NCBI GenBank assembly: GCA_002366795.1
Contig: DFBX01000098.1
Location: 1-15,007, forward strand
DNA: 15,007 nucleotides
Source of the DNA: Rhodobacteraceae bacterium UBA3069
Lineage (GTDB): Bacteria; Pseudomonadota; Alphaproteobacteria; Rhodobacterales; Rhodobacteraceae
Reading direction: 5' to 3'
Position 1 is the first letter of the stretch. Each line of letters starts with the position of its first letter. Positions 6,178 through 12,448 of this stretch are shown piece by piece. The notes beneath the pieces were generated by a model. That model searched no databases, was not told where the DNA came from, and was given only the letters and a program-made list of their open reading frames with translations. Made by a program: the position numbers and the translations under genes.

Positions 6178-7151
6178 CCAAGACAGACGAGATCGAGGAC
6201 AGTGGCGCGCCGCTGATCGAACATCTGGCAGAGTTGCGCACGCGGCTGATCCGCGCCGTGATCGCCTTTATCATAGGCATGGTTATCGCCTTCACCGTGG
6301 CCGAACCGATCCTGCAATTCCTGCTGGGCCCGATCGAGGAAACCCTGCGCGCCCTTGGCGATCCGTCGCCGACGATGCAATATACCAGCCCGCAGGAATA
6401 CCTGTTCACGCTGTTCCGCATTTCGATGGTGTTCGGCTTTGCGCTGGCTTTCCCGGTGATCTCGTACCAGCTTTGGCGGTTCGTCGCGCCGGGGCTTTAC
6501 AAGAATGAAAAGGGCGCTTTCCTGCCCTTCCTGATCGCCTCGCCGTTGATGTTCCTGCTGGGCGCGTCCTTCGCACATTTCGTGGTGACACCGCTGGCGA
6601 TGGCCTTTTTCCTTGGCTTTGCCGATGTGTCATCCATCTTTGCGAACCTTCTGTCGCAGGCGGCGGACATGCCCGCAAGCATTCCGGCGGACACGGCCAT
6701 CGTGCCCGAAACGGCCGAGGGCGTGCGCATCACCTTTTTCGGTAAGGTGAACGAAAGCCTTGATATCACGCTGAAATTCATCATCGCTTTCGGGCTGTGC
6801 TTTCAGTTGCCGGTGCTGCTGACCCTGATGGGCAAGGCAGGGTTGGTCAGTTCGGAAGGGCTGGGTGCGATGCGCAAATATGCGGTGGTCGGCATCCTGG
6901 GCCTGGCCGCGGTCGTGACCCCGCCGGATGTGACCACGCAGGTGATCCTGTTCACCGTGGTTTACGGGCTTTACGAGGTGTCGATCTTCCTTGTGCGTAT
7001 CGTCGAGAAGAAACGCGATGACCGGTTGCGCGCCGAAGGCTATTTCGACGAGGACGAGGAAGAAGAGTTCGACGACCCGCTGATGGCCGAGTTCGACGAG
7101 GACGAGGACGAGGAAGATGAAGGCGGCGAAGGCGAGGGGCCGAAAGCGTGA
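6174..7151 (+). CDS. tatC: Twin-arginine translocase subunit TatC with acidic C-terminal tail
   Basis: TatC is the six-helix membrane core that recognises the twin-arginine motif. Family motifs include LAELRTRLI (18-26), TSPQEYLFTL (71-80) and the loop before helix 3 (FVAPGLYKNEK). Membrane helices fall at about 24-45, 77-98, 115-147, 198-218, 236-250 and 255-277. Residues 150-195 form an enlarged external loop between helices 3 and 4 (about 45 residues), longer than in E. coli. The C-terminus, after the last helix and a basic stretch (EKKRDDRLR), has 21 Asp/Glu between 292 and 321. At 325 residues it is about 70 longer than E. coli TatC (258). The start overlaps the tatB stop and the stop overlaps the next start (GTGA at 7148-7151), so translation of the three genes is probably coupled. 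Confidence 0.95.
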   Translation: MTKTDEIEDSGAPLIEHLAELRTRLIRAVIAFIIGMVIAFTVAEPILQFLLGPIEETLRALGDPSPTMQYTSPQEYLFTLFRISMVFGFALAFPVISYQLWRFVAPGLYKNEKGAFLPFLIASPLMFLLGASFAHFVVTPLAMAFFLGFADVSSIFANLLSQAADMPASIPADTAIVPETAEGVRITFFGKVNESLDITLKFIIAFGLCFQLPVLLTLMGKAGLVSSEGLGAMRKYAVVGILGLAAVVTPPDVTTQVILFTVVYGLYEVSIFLVRIVEKKRDDRLRAEGYFDEDEEEEFDDPLMAEFDEDEDEEDEGGEGEGPKA

Positions 7152-7984
7152 AGAAACACGTGAAGCGCATCGCCGAGGCCCTTGAACGCATGGCCCCGGC
7201 CCCGCAGGAGGCCCCGGATTTCGATGCCGCAGACGCCTTTGTCTGGCATGTCGCCCCCGACCGTCTGGCCCCCGTGCCGCAGGTCAGCCGGGTGGACCTG
7301 TCGCTGTTGATCGGTGTGGACCGGTCGCGCGACACGCTGCTGGCCAACACGTTGCAATTCGCGCGCGGCTTGCCTGCGAATAACGCGCTTTTGTGGGGCG
7401 CGCGTGGGATGGGAAAATCCTCGCTCGTCAAGGCTGTCCATGCCGAGGTGCTGCGCCAGGGGTCGGGCCTGAAAGTGGTCGAATTGCAGCGCGAGGATCT
7501 GCCGTCCGTTGCGCGGCTGCTGAACCTTTTGCGCGATGCGCCGCACCGGTTCCTGCTGTTCTGCGACGACCTGTCGTTCAGCCATGACGACCAGCATTAC
7601 AAAAGCCTGAAAGCGGTGCTGGACGGCGGTATCGAGGGGCGGCCCGATAACGTGCTGTTCTATGCGACGTCGAATCGCCGCCACCTGATGCCCCGTGACA
7701 TGATCGAGAACGAGCGCGGATCGGCGATCAACCCCTCTGAAGCGGTCGAGGAAAAGGTATCCCTGTCCGATCGTTTTGGTCTGTGGCTGGGGTTTCACCC
7801 CTGCACGCAGGATGAATACCTTGCGATGATCGGCGGCTATTGCGCGGCCTATGGCATCACGGTGGACGGTGATACCCTGCGCGCCGAGGCGATCGAGTGG
7901 CAGGCCACCCGTGGCAGCCGGTCAGGCCGCGTGGCATGGCAGTTCTTTGTCGATCTGGCAGGGCGGCACGGCGTGGCGATCTAA
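7148..7984 (+). CDS. DUF815 family AAA+ ATPase
   Basis: The 278-residue protein is a member of the DUF815 P-loop family, whose cellular role is not established. Visible motifs are Walker A GARGMGKSS (84-92), Walker B FLLFCDDLSF (135-144), the family stretch SLKAVLDGGIEGRPDNVLFY (153-172), sensor-1-like YATSNRRHL (172-180), SLSDRFGLWLGF (205-216) and a late arginine patch (TRGSRSGR, 254-261). There is no signal peptide or membrane helix, so it acts in the cytosol. The start GTG at 7148 overlaps the tatC stop by 4 nt, so it is the fourth gene of the tat operon. Such placement suggests, but does not prove, a link to Tat export or its cargo. The gene converges with the next one, with 12 nt between stops and no clear terminator. 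Confidence 0.9.
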   Translation: MKKHVKRIAEALERMAPAPQEAPDFDAADAFVWHVAPDRLAPVPQVSRVDLSLLIGVDRSRDTLLANTLQFARGLPANNALLWGARGMGKSSLVKAVHAEVLRQGSGLKVVELQREDLPSVARLLNLLRDAPHRFLLFCDDLSFSHDDQHYKSLKAVLDGGIEGRPDNVLFYATSNRRHLMPRDMIENERGSAINPSEAVEEKVSLSDRFGLWLGFHPCTQDEYLAMIGGYCAAYGITVDGDTLRAEAIEWQATRGSRSGRVAWQFFVDLAGRHGVAI

Positions 7985-7996
7985 GGCTTTGCCGTG

Positions 7997-8278
7997 CTAG
8001 GGATAGACCCACTGCATGACAATTCGCAGGTAAACCGGCAAGAGCAGCAGGTTCAACGTGACGAAGGCGGCCATGTTCACAAGGGCGATGCTTGTGGGGG
8101 CTTTCATGCGCGACAGCATGGCACATCCCGGCGCATAGAGCAGCCCGAGGGTCAGCCACCAAGGGGTTTGCACGCGCCAGCCCGACAGATCGTGCAACAG
8201 GGCCATCCCGAGCAGCAGGGCTGGGACAGAGAGCATTGCGCAGATCCAGAGAAATCCCATTCCTCGCGTCGCCATCAT
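7997..8278 (-). CDS. Small membrane protein, unknown function
   Basis: The 93-residue product has three hydrophobic segments at about 8-28, 38-55 and 63-86, joined by short polar loops (HDLSGWRVQTPW and SRMKAP). I do not recognise the family. It begins with two adjacent Met codons (8278 and 8275), and neither has a strong ribosome-binding site. It starts 28 nt after the nlpD stop on the same strand and probably shares its transcript. Its coding status is supported by the membrane pattern, which random GC-rich reading frames seldom give, and by its fit between two genes without overlap. No residues suggest a catalytic role. Confidence 0.65.
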   Translation of the reverse strand: MMATRGMGFLWICAMLSVPALLLGMALLHDLSGWRVQTPWWLTLGLLYAPGCAMLSRMKAPTSIALVNMAAFVTLNLLLLPVYLRIVMQWVYP

Positions 8279-8306
8279 GCGCCGCCCCGCTGTGCCATCC
8301 CTTGCC

Positions 8307-9533
8307 TTAGTTCAGGTATGTCATCGGATCCTGGCTGTCGAAGCCTTTGCGCACTTCGAAATGCACGTAGTTGGACGCACCGCCGGGGATTTCGGCGATG
8401 GTCTGGCCACGGCTGATGCGCGCGCCTTCCTTGACCTTTACGCCGGTGGCATTGGCATAAACGGTCAGCAGGTCGTTCGCGTGTTTGACGACGATGATCG
8501 TGACCTTGTCGGTGGTTTGCGACACGTTGGCGACGGTGCCTGCCTCGGCCGCGACGATGGCGGTGCCGGGCGCGGCAGAGATGTCGATGCCGTCGTTCTT
8601 GCCCTTGGAATATTCGCGGATGATCTTGCCCTTGGCCGGGTAGGCCAGCCGCCCGCCCGTTGCCGTGGTCTGGCTTTTGCCAAGGTCCGGCGTGGCGACG
8701 GGTTTGGGTGCGGCTGCGGCTGCGGTTTGGGTGGCCGCCGTGGCAGCGGGTTTCAGCGGGATGGTCTTTTCCGCGGGCAGGGGTTTGGTCGCGCTTGGCG
8801 GGGTGGGCGTGGGCGAGCCTTGCCCCGGAACGGTTGTGTTGGCGGCGGCGGCGGTTTTCGCCGTGACCGGCGGGATCAGCAGGAACTGTCCTTCGCGGAT
8901 CGAGAAATCCGATCCAAGCCCGTTCCATTCGGCAAGGCTGCGCACCGAAACGCCGTAGAGGCGGGCGACGGTATAGGCGGTTTCGCCGCGCTGTACCTTG
9001 TGGCGGGTCGGTTGCACACCGGTTTGAGGGGCGGCGACCGGTTGCAGGGTCGAGGTTTGCACCTGCGCGGGCTGCGCGCGGTCAATGGCCGAACCCGCCA
9101 GCGAGGAGATGTCAACGCCGGGCTGGATCGGCCCGGTGGCGACAGCACCCGTGGCTGGCGAGGGTTCGGCAACGCGGGTCGGCAGGGCGATGATTTCGCC
9201 CTCGCGCAAGCGGTCGTTTGCCTTCAAGCCGTTGTAGCGCGCGATGGTGCCGGTGTCGGCGCCGATGCGCAGGGCAAGATCGTCCACGGTGTCGCCGCGC
9301 CGGGCCACGGCGACCTGGTAGCCGGGGTAGGAGATGATGCCGCGATTGTCGGGTTTGGGGCGTGGGGCGGTGGCCTTTCGGGCGGCCTCGGCGGTGGAGG
9401 GCGCGTTGCCGAAATTGCCACGCAGGTCGAAATCGAGTGTGTCCGTGCAGGCGGTCAGCGCAAGGGTTGATGCTGCGGCCAGAACGAGGCGCGCGCGGGT
9501 GGCACCCTTGCGGGAATGGAGGGGAAGCGTCAT
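8307..9533 (-). CDS. nlpD: NlpD-like lipoprotein: two LysM domains and a degenerate LytM domain
   Basis: In E. coli, NlpD-type proteins activate cell-wall amidases during division rather than cutting the wall themselves. The 408-residue product starts with a lipoprotein signal (LALTAC, lipid-modified Cys29). Two peptidoglycan-binding LysM domains follow at about 72-118 and 178-221, separated by a Pro/Ala/Gln linker. A long Ala/Thr/Pro linker (222-295) leads to a LytM/M23 domain at about 296-404. The zinc ligands of an active M23 peptidase are mostly lost: the first His of HxGxD is Asn313 (only Asp317 remains), and HxH is Tyr389-Val-His391. This supports a regulator, not an enzyme. The ATG at 9533 follows GAGGA at 7 nt. 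It is anchored to the outer membrane or inner membrane by its lipid; which one is not certain here. Confidence 0.92.
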   Translation of the reverse strand: MTLPLHSRKGATRARLVLAAASTLALTACTDTLDFDLRGNFGNAPSTAEAARKATAPRPKPDNRGIISYPGYQVAVARRGDTVDDLALRIGADTGTIARYNGLKANDRLREGEIIALPTRVAEPSPATGAVATGPIQPGVDISSLAGSAIDRAQPAQVQTSTLQPVAAPQTGVQPTRHKVQRGETAYTVARLYGVSVRSLAEWNGLGSDFSIREGQFLLIPPVTAKTAAAANTTVPGQGSPTPTPPSATKPLPAEKTIPLKPAATAATQTAAAAAPKPVATPDLGKSQTTATGGRLAYPAKGKIIREYSKGKNDGIDISAAPGTAIVAAEAGTVANVSQTTDKVTIIVVKHANDLLTVYANATGVKVKEGARISRGQTIAEIPGGASNYVHFEVRKGFDSQDPMTYLN

Positions 9534-9593
9534 CTCGATGTCCTCATGTCATGCCCCTGTCTTTGTTTTACTGGTCGCGGGGCCTTTGGCGCT

Positions 9594-9622
9594 CTTTTAC
9601 ACCAAAGGGTGCGGGGTGTCAC
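9594..9622 (-). promoter_or_regulatory. Sigma70-like promoter of nlpD
   Basis: On the minus strand, GTGACA (9617-9622) and TAAAAG (9594-9599) are separated by exactly 17 nt. The boxes match the consensus at 5 of 6 and 4 of 6 positions. The predicted start near 9587 gives a leader of about 54 nt, so nlpD may be expressed independently of surE-pcm. Confidence 0.5.
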
Positions 9623-9652
9623 GGGGGTGGTCGCCTTCGGATGGCAATGGGG

Positions 9653-9682
9653 AACGCCCCGTCGCGGGCGGCGTTGCCGCCC
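9653..9682. other. Two overlapping, mutually exclusive hairpins
   Basis: GGGCGGC (9666-9672) pairs with GCCGCCC (9676-9682) around a 3-nt loop in a perfect 7-bp stem. AACGCC (9653-9658) can instead pair with GGCGTT (9670-9675), using part of the same bases. The pair lies between nlpD and pcm, upstream of the predicted nlpD promoter. Confidence 0.4.
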
Positions 9683-9744
9683 TTGCCGTGCCGTGCTGCC
9701 GCGGACAGGACGAGGGCAATGTGGCGGTGCGTTTGGCGGTATGC

Positions 9745-9786
9745 GGGCGGGCGCGCGGGGCCGGAAACGGCCCTGCGCGCCCGCCC
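9745..9786 (+). other. Very stable hairpin: 19-bp stem with GAAA loop
   Basis: Arms 9745-9763 and 9768-9786 pair over 19 positions, with one G-T pair at 9757/9774 and a GAAA loop at 9764-9767. As a plus-strand RNA this is a 19-bp stem with one wobble and a GNRA tetraloop. As a minus-strand RNA the same position is a C-A mismatch and the loop is TTTC. A run of C follows on the plus strand, with no T tract on either strand. It lies about 105 nt past the pcm stop and may mark the 3' end of the surE-pcm transcript. Confidence 0.7.
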
Positions 9787-9793
9787 CCCCCGG

Positions 9794-9857
9794 CGATGCC
9801 GTCAGGCAGCGCAATAAGAAGATGACGATGCCGTCAGGCAGCGCAATAAGAAGATGA
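9794..9857. repeat. 32-bp tandem duplication after pcm
   Basis: Two perfect copies of a 32-bp unit lie head to tail (9794-9825 and 9826-9857), followed by the first 5 bases of a third. The unit begins CGATGCCGTCAGGCAGCG and ends AATAAGAAGATGA. The junction forms a small TGACG/CGTCA hairpin (9823-9836). It lies 32 nt beyond the pcm stop. The remainder of the 356-bp gap (9534-9889) holds the nlpD promoter and the hairpins listed separately. Confidence 0.9.
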
Positions 9858-9889
9858 CGATGCGTTCGGGGTGCGCGAAACCGGTGTGG

Positions 9890-10531
9890 TTATTCGCGCC
9901 CCAGCCCTTCGAGCAGCGGCACGAAGCGCACGGGGCGCAGTTCGTCATAGTCATACCCCGCGGCATGGCGCGTTACGCGGATCAGGCTTTGCACGGCGTC
10001 CGACTGACCTACGGGCACCACCATGATGCCACCGACTTTCAGCTGTGCCATCAGGGGGCCGGGCGGGTCTTCGGCGGCGGCGGTGACGATGATCCGGTCG
10101 AAGGGTGCCTGGTCGGGCAGGCCGAAGCTGCCGTCGGCGGTGAAGGTGGTCACATTGGTCAGGTCCATCGCATCGAAAACCGCGCGCGCATCGCGCACCA
10201 GTTGGGAATAGCGGTCCACCGTGTAGACCCGCCGCGCCAGCTGGCTGAGGATTGCGGCCTGGTAGCCGGAGCCTGTGCCGACCTCCAGCACCTTGTCGCG
10301 CGGTTGCACGTTCAGCGCCTGCGTCATGATCCCGACGACCGAGGGCTGCGAGATGGTTTGCCCGCAAGAAATCGGCAGGGGCATGTCGTCATAGGCACGG
10401 TCCGCGAAGATGCCGCCGGGGGTGAAGGCGGCGCGGTCGATCTTTTCCATCGCCTCCAGCACACGGCTGTCCGTCACCCCGTGCGAGCGGAGCGCGAAGA
10501 GGAATTGCATCAGGCGTTCGGCATTGTTCAT
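9890..10531 (-). CDS. pcm: Protein-L-isoaspartate O-methyltransferase
   Basis: The enzyme methylates isoaspartyl residues in aged proteins with S-adenosylmethionine, starting their repair to aspartate. The 213-residue product fits the family. Visible motifs are the substrate-side PISCGQTISQP (53-63), the SAM motif VLEVGTGSGYQAAIL (81-95), the acidic VYTVDRYSQL (102-111) and FDRIIVTAAAED (144-155). There is no signal peptide, so it is cytosolic. The ATG at 10531 is preferred over upstream in-frame starts, because those would overlap surE by up to 150 nt and add an Arg/His-rich stretch unlike the family. It begins 5 nt after the surE stop; the ribosome-binding site is weak, so translation is probably coupled to surE. 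The surE-pcm pairing is common in proteobacteria. Confidence 0.94.
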   Translation of the reverse strand: MNNAERLMQFLFALRSHGVTDSRVLEAMEKIDRAAFTPGGIFADRAYDDMPLPISCGQTISQPSVVGIMTQALNVQPRDKVLEVGTGSGYQAAILSQLARRVYTVDRYSQLVRDARAVFDAMDLTNVTTFTADGSFGLPDQAPFDRIIVTAAAEDPPGPLMAQLKVGGIMVVPVGQSDAVQSLIRVTRHAAGYDYDELRPVRFVPLLEGLGRE

Positions 10532-10536
10532 CGGTG

Positions 10537-11325
10537 TCAGTCTGCGTCCAGATTGCCCAGGGTGGCCAGCGTGTCGTGGCAGGTCAGATCGGCGCGCATC
10601 GGCGTGACCGAGATATAGCCGTCGAGGTTCACGGCGGCATCGGTGCCCGGTTCGGTGGGGATGTGTTGCTCTCCGCCGCGTATCCACAGGAACTTGCGCC
10701 CCGAGGGGGACAGGTGCGGTTCGACCGCGAAATTGGTGTAGCGGCGGTAGCCTTGGGCCGCGGCCACGGCCCCCTTGACCGCATGGGCAGGCACGGGGGG
10801 GAAATTGATGTTGTAGAACAGGCGGTAATCCTGCTGGCAGGCGGTCAGCGAGGGCAGCAGGCGGCGGATAAGGGCCGCGCCGTGGATATGCGCGGCCTCG
10901 AACGGATCATCGGCCTGGAAATTCTGCGGCCCGAGGTATTGCGACAGCGCCATCGAGGGGATGCGTTGCAGCGCCCCTTCCATCGCGCCGCCAAGCGTGC
11001 CGGAATACAGCGCGTTCTCGGCCGAGTTGTTGCCGCGGTTCACACCGGACAGGATCAGCTCGGGGCGGCTGTCTTTCAGCACCTCGTGCAGCCCGGCCAA
11101 TACGCAATCTGCCGGGGATCCTTCGGCGGCGTAGCGGCGCTTGCCCATTTTCGACACCATCATCGGGTGGGTGTAGCTGATGCAGTGGCCGACGCCGGAT
11201 TGCTCGAACGCGGGGGCGACGGTCCAGACCTCGCCATCCTCGCCGGCCAGTTCATGGGCGATATGGGTCAGGGTTTGCAGCCCTGGTGCGTTGATGCCGT
11301 CGTCATTTGTGATGAGAATGCGCAT
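10537..11325 (-). CDS. surE: 5'/3'-nucleotidase SurE
   Basis: SurE is a metal-dependent nucleoside monophosphate phosphatase linked to stationary-phase survival. The 262-residue length is normal. Metal-site residues are all present: Asp8-Asp9 in ILITNDDGINAPG, Ser43 in EQSGVGH, and Asn96 in SGVNRGNNSAEN. The family end motif DGYISVTPM is also present near the C-terminus. The protein is cytosolic. The ATG at 11325 is chosen because the SurE signature starts at residue 2 and GGGGGA lies about 9 nt upstream. A weak promoter may lie at 11356-11384 (TTGCCC, 17 nt, TACCAA on the minus strand). pcm follows after 5 nt. In many alphaproteobacteria serS lies just upstream; here a structured non-coding stretch and an SDR gene occupy that place. 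Confidence 0.94.
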   Translation of the reverse strand: MRILITNDDGINAPGLQTLTHIAHELAGEDGEVWTVAPAFEQSGVGHCISYTHPMMVSKMGKRRYAAEGSPADCVLAGLHEVLKDSRPELILSGVNRGNNSAENALYSGTLGGAMEGALQRIPSMALSQYLGPQNFQADDPFEAAHIHGAALIRRLLPSLTACQQDYRLFYNINFPPVPAHAVKGAVAAAQGYRRYTNFAVEPHLSPSGRKFLWIRGGEQHIPTEPGTDAAVNLDGYISVTPMRADLTCHDTLATLGNLDAD

Positions 11326-11463
11326 GGCCGTGGTCCCCCAAGTGTGATGCGGCCTTTGGTAGCTGGAAGCCATGGGCGGGGCAAGCGGCGGCATGGGGGG
11401 CGGGGATGGTTCGGTGCCATGCGTTGCGCAATGGTGTCTGTTGACCTTCGGGCGGGGCGGCGA

Positions 11464-11552
11464 AACGCCCCCCTCGGGCCGTTCCCGCCCATTGCCGCGT
11501 TGCGGCCCGTGTCAAGGATGCGCGTCCCACCCCACGGCCTTCGGGGGGCGTT
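11464..11552. repeat. Imperfect long inverted repeat in the gap upstream of surE
   Basis: Arm 11464-11482 and arm 11534-11552 are complementary at 16 of 19 positions, with a 51-nt centre. The centre holds a perfect small stem, GCCGC (11494-11498) with GCGGC (11502-11506), around GTT. The 348-bp gap 11326-11673 holds no credible gene; it contains this structure and a dispersed repeat. Confidence 0.5.
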
Positions 11553-11586
11553 GGGGCACTTGATGCGAGGGCGGGGATGTCGTGAT

Positions 11587-11655
11587 GCCGAGCGAAGCGA
11601 GGCCGGGCCCAACGCCGAATGGCGGCCTGACAGGCCGATCTTGAGGGGGCGGGAG
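11587..11655 (+). repeat. 69-bp dispersed repeat, copy A
   Basis: This copy aligns without gaps to 14762-14830, with 53 of 69 bases identical. All but three differences fall in a central hairpin. The hairpin here is CGGCCT/AGGCCG (11623-11628 with 11632-11637); in the other copy it has a different sequence but is also a perfect 6-bp stem. The repeat opens with the mirror-symmetric GAGCGAAGCGAG and ends with CTTGAGGGGGCGGGAG. Confidence 0.8.
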
Positions 11656-11662
11656 TGCCCCC
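11645..11662 (-). terminator. Possible terminator hairpin after the second SDR gene
   Basis: GGGGGC (11645-11650) and GCCCCC (11657-11662) form a perfect 6-bp stem, starting 11 nt beyond the stop of the SDR gene. There is no T tract on the minus strand, so intrinsic termination is uncertain. It overlaps the end of the 69-bp repeat. Confidence 0.35.
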
Positions 11663-11673
11663 CTTTCAGGCGA

Positions 11674-12321
11674 TCAAACCTGTGAAAGCAGGCGTTTCGC
11701 CTCGGTCCGGGGGCTGGCCAGAAGCGATGTATCCTCGCCCGGGAAGAAGCGCGCGCGGGTGGCGGTGGCCATCGGCGCAGGCGCAAGCACGCGGACCTGC
11801 GGGCCGGTCTTGATCGTTTCGGCCTCCCAGCTTTGGGCCAGTGCGATTTGCGCGGCCTTGGTGGCGCCATAGGCGGCAAAGAATTTCTGGCCGCCGCGGG
11901 GGTCGTCGAAGAACAGCGCGGTGCCTTCCTCGCCCAGCAGGGGCGCGATGAAGGGGATCAGGTGCCCCGTGGCCGTCACGTTGCAGGCCACGGATTTGTC
12001 CCAGTCTTTCGCGTCCAGAAAGAACGCGGGGGCGAGCGGGGCCACATGCACCGCCGTATGCGCCCAAAGGTCCAGCTTGCCCCAGCGGTCGAAGATTGAG
12101 CGGCACAGCTGCGCCATGGCATCGGGGTTGGTGATGTCCATCGGGGCCAGTGTCGCCTGGCCGCCGCGCGCCTGGATACGGTCGTCCAGTTCCTCTAGCG
12201 CGCCGGTGGTGCGGGCGACGGCGACGATGTGGTGGGTTTCGCACAGCTCCTCTGCCAGTGCGGCTCCAAGCCCGCGCGAGGCACCGGTGATGAGGGCGAG
12301 TTTCGTGCTGGTCTCGGTCAT
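11674..12321 (-). CDS. Short-chain dehydrogenase/reductase family protein
   Basis: The 215-residue product has a normal SDR cofactor loop, ITGASRGLGAAL (11-22), and the catalytic pair Tyr151 and Lys155 in YGATKAA. The structural Asn is at 114 (VACNVTAT). Two usual features are altered: NNAG is AHTA (87-90), and no Ser stands 13 residues before the Tyr, where the sequence is FFDDPRGG (137-144). Activity is thus possible but not assured, and no substrate can be inferred. The ATG at 12321 is chosen because AAAGGA lies 8 nt upstream and the Rossmann fold begins right after it; an upstream start at 12408 would add an Arg/Pro/His-rich stretch. It follows the GspC/PilP-like gene on the same strand after 127 nt and may belong to the same transcript. 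Confidence 0.88.
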   Translation of the reverse strand: MTETSTKLALITGASRGLGAALAEELCETHHIVAVARTTGALEELDDRIQARGGQATLAPMDITNPDAMAQLCRSIFDRWGKLDLWAHTAVHVAPLAPAFFLDAKDWDKSVACNVTATGHLIPFIAPLLGEEGTALFFDDPRGGQKFFAAYGATKAAQIALAQSWEAETIKTGPQVRVLAPAPMATATRARFFPGEDTSLLASPRTEAKRLLSQV

Positions 12322-12415
12322 GTGCGGTGTCCTTTGCGGCCTGGGTTTGCGCGGGTCTGCGTGCGCGCAGGTTTGGTTTGGATGGAGGGCGGCGTCAAGA
12401 GACGGCAAGGTCGCG

Positions 12416-12440
12416 CCGGGTATTTGCAGAACAATGAAGC
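12416..12440 (+). repeat. Short dispersed motif, copy 3
   Basis: GGGTATTTGCAGAACAATGAAG matches the copy at 3856-3880 with one mismatch over 19 nt. It lies 9 nt past the 3' end of the minus-strand gene at 12449, in the opposite orientation. Confidence 0.55.
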
Positions 12441-12448
12441 GGGGCAGG

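Noticed and set aside
8277..9470. Plus-strand frame opposite nlpD (397 codons)
   Set aside because: It is Gly/Arg-rich without domains, and nlpD on the other strand has a lipobox, LysM and LytM domains.
9334..9857. Plus-strand frames in the nlpD-pcm gap
   Set aside because: They cross the nlpD coding sequence, the hairpins and the tandem repeat, and their products are low-complexity Arg/Gly/Ala.
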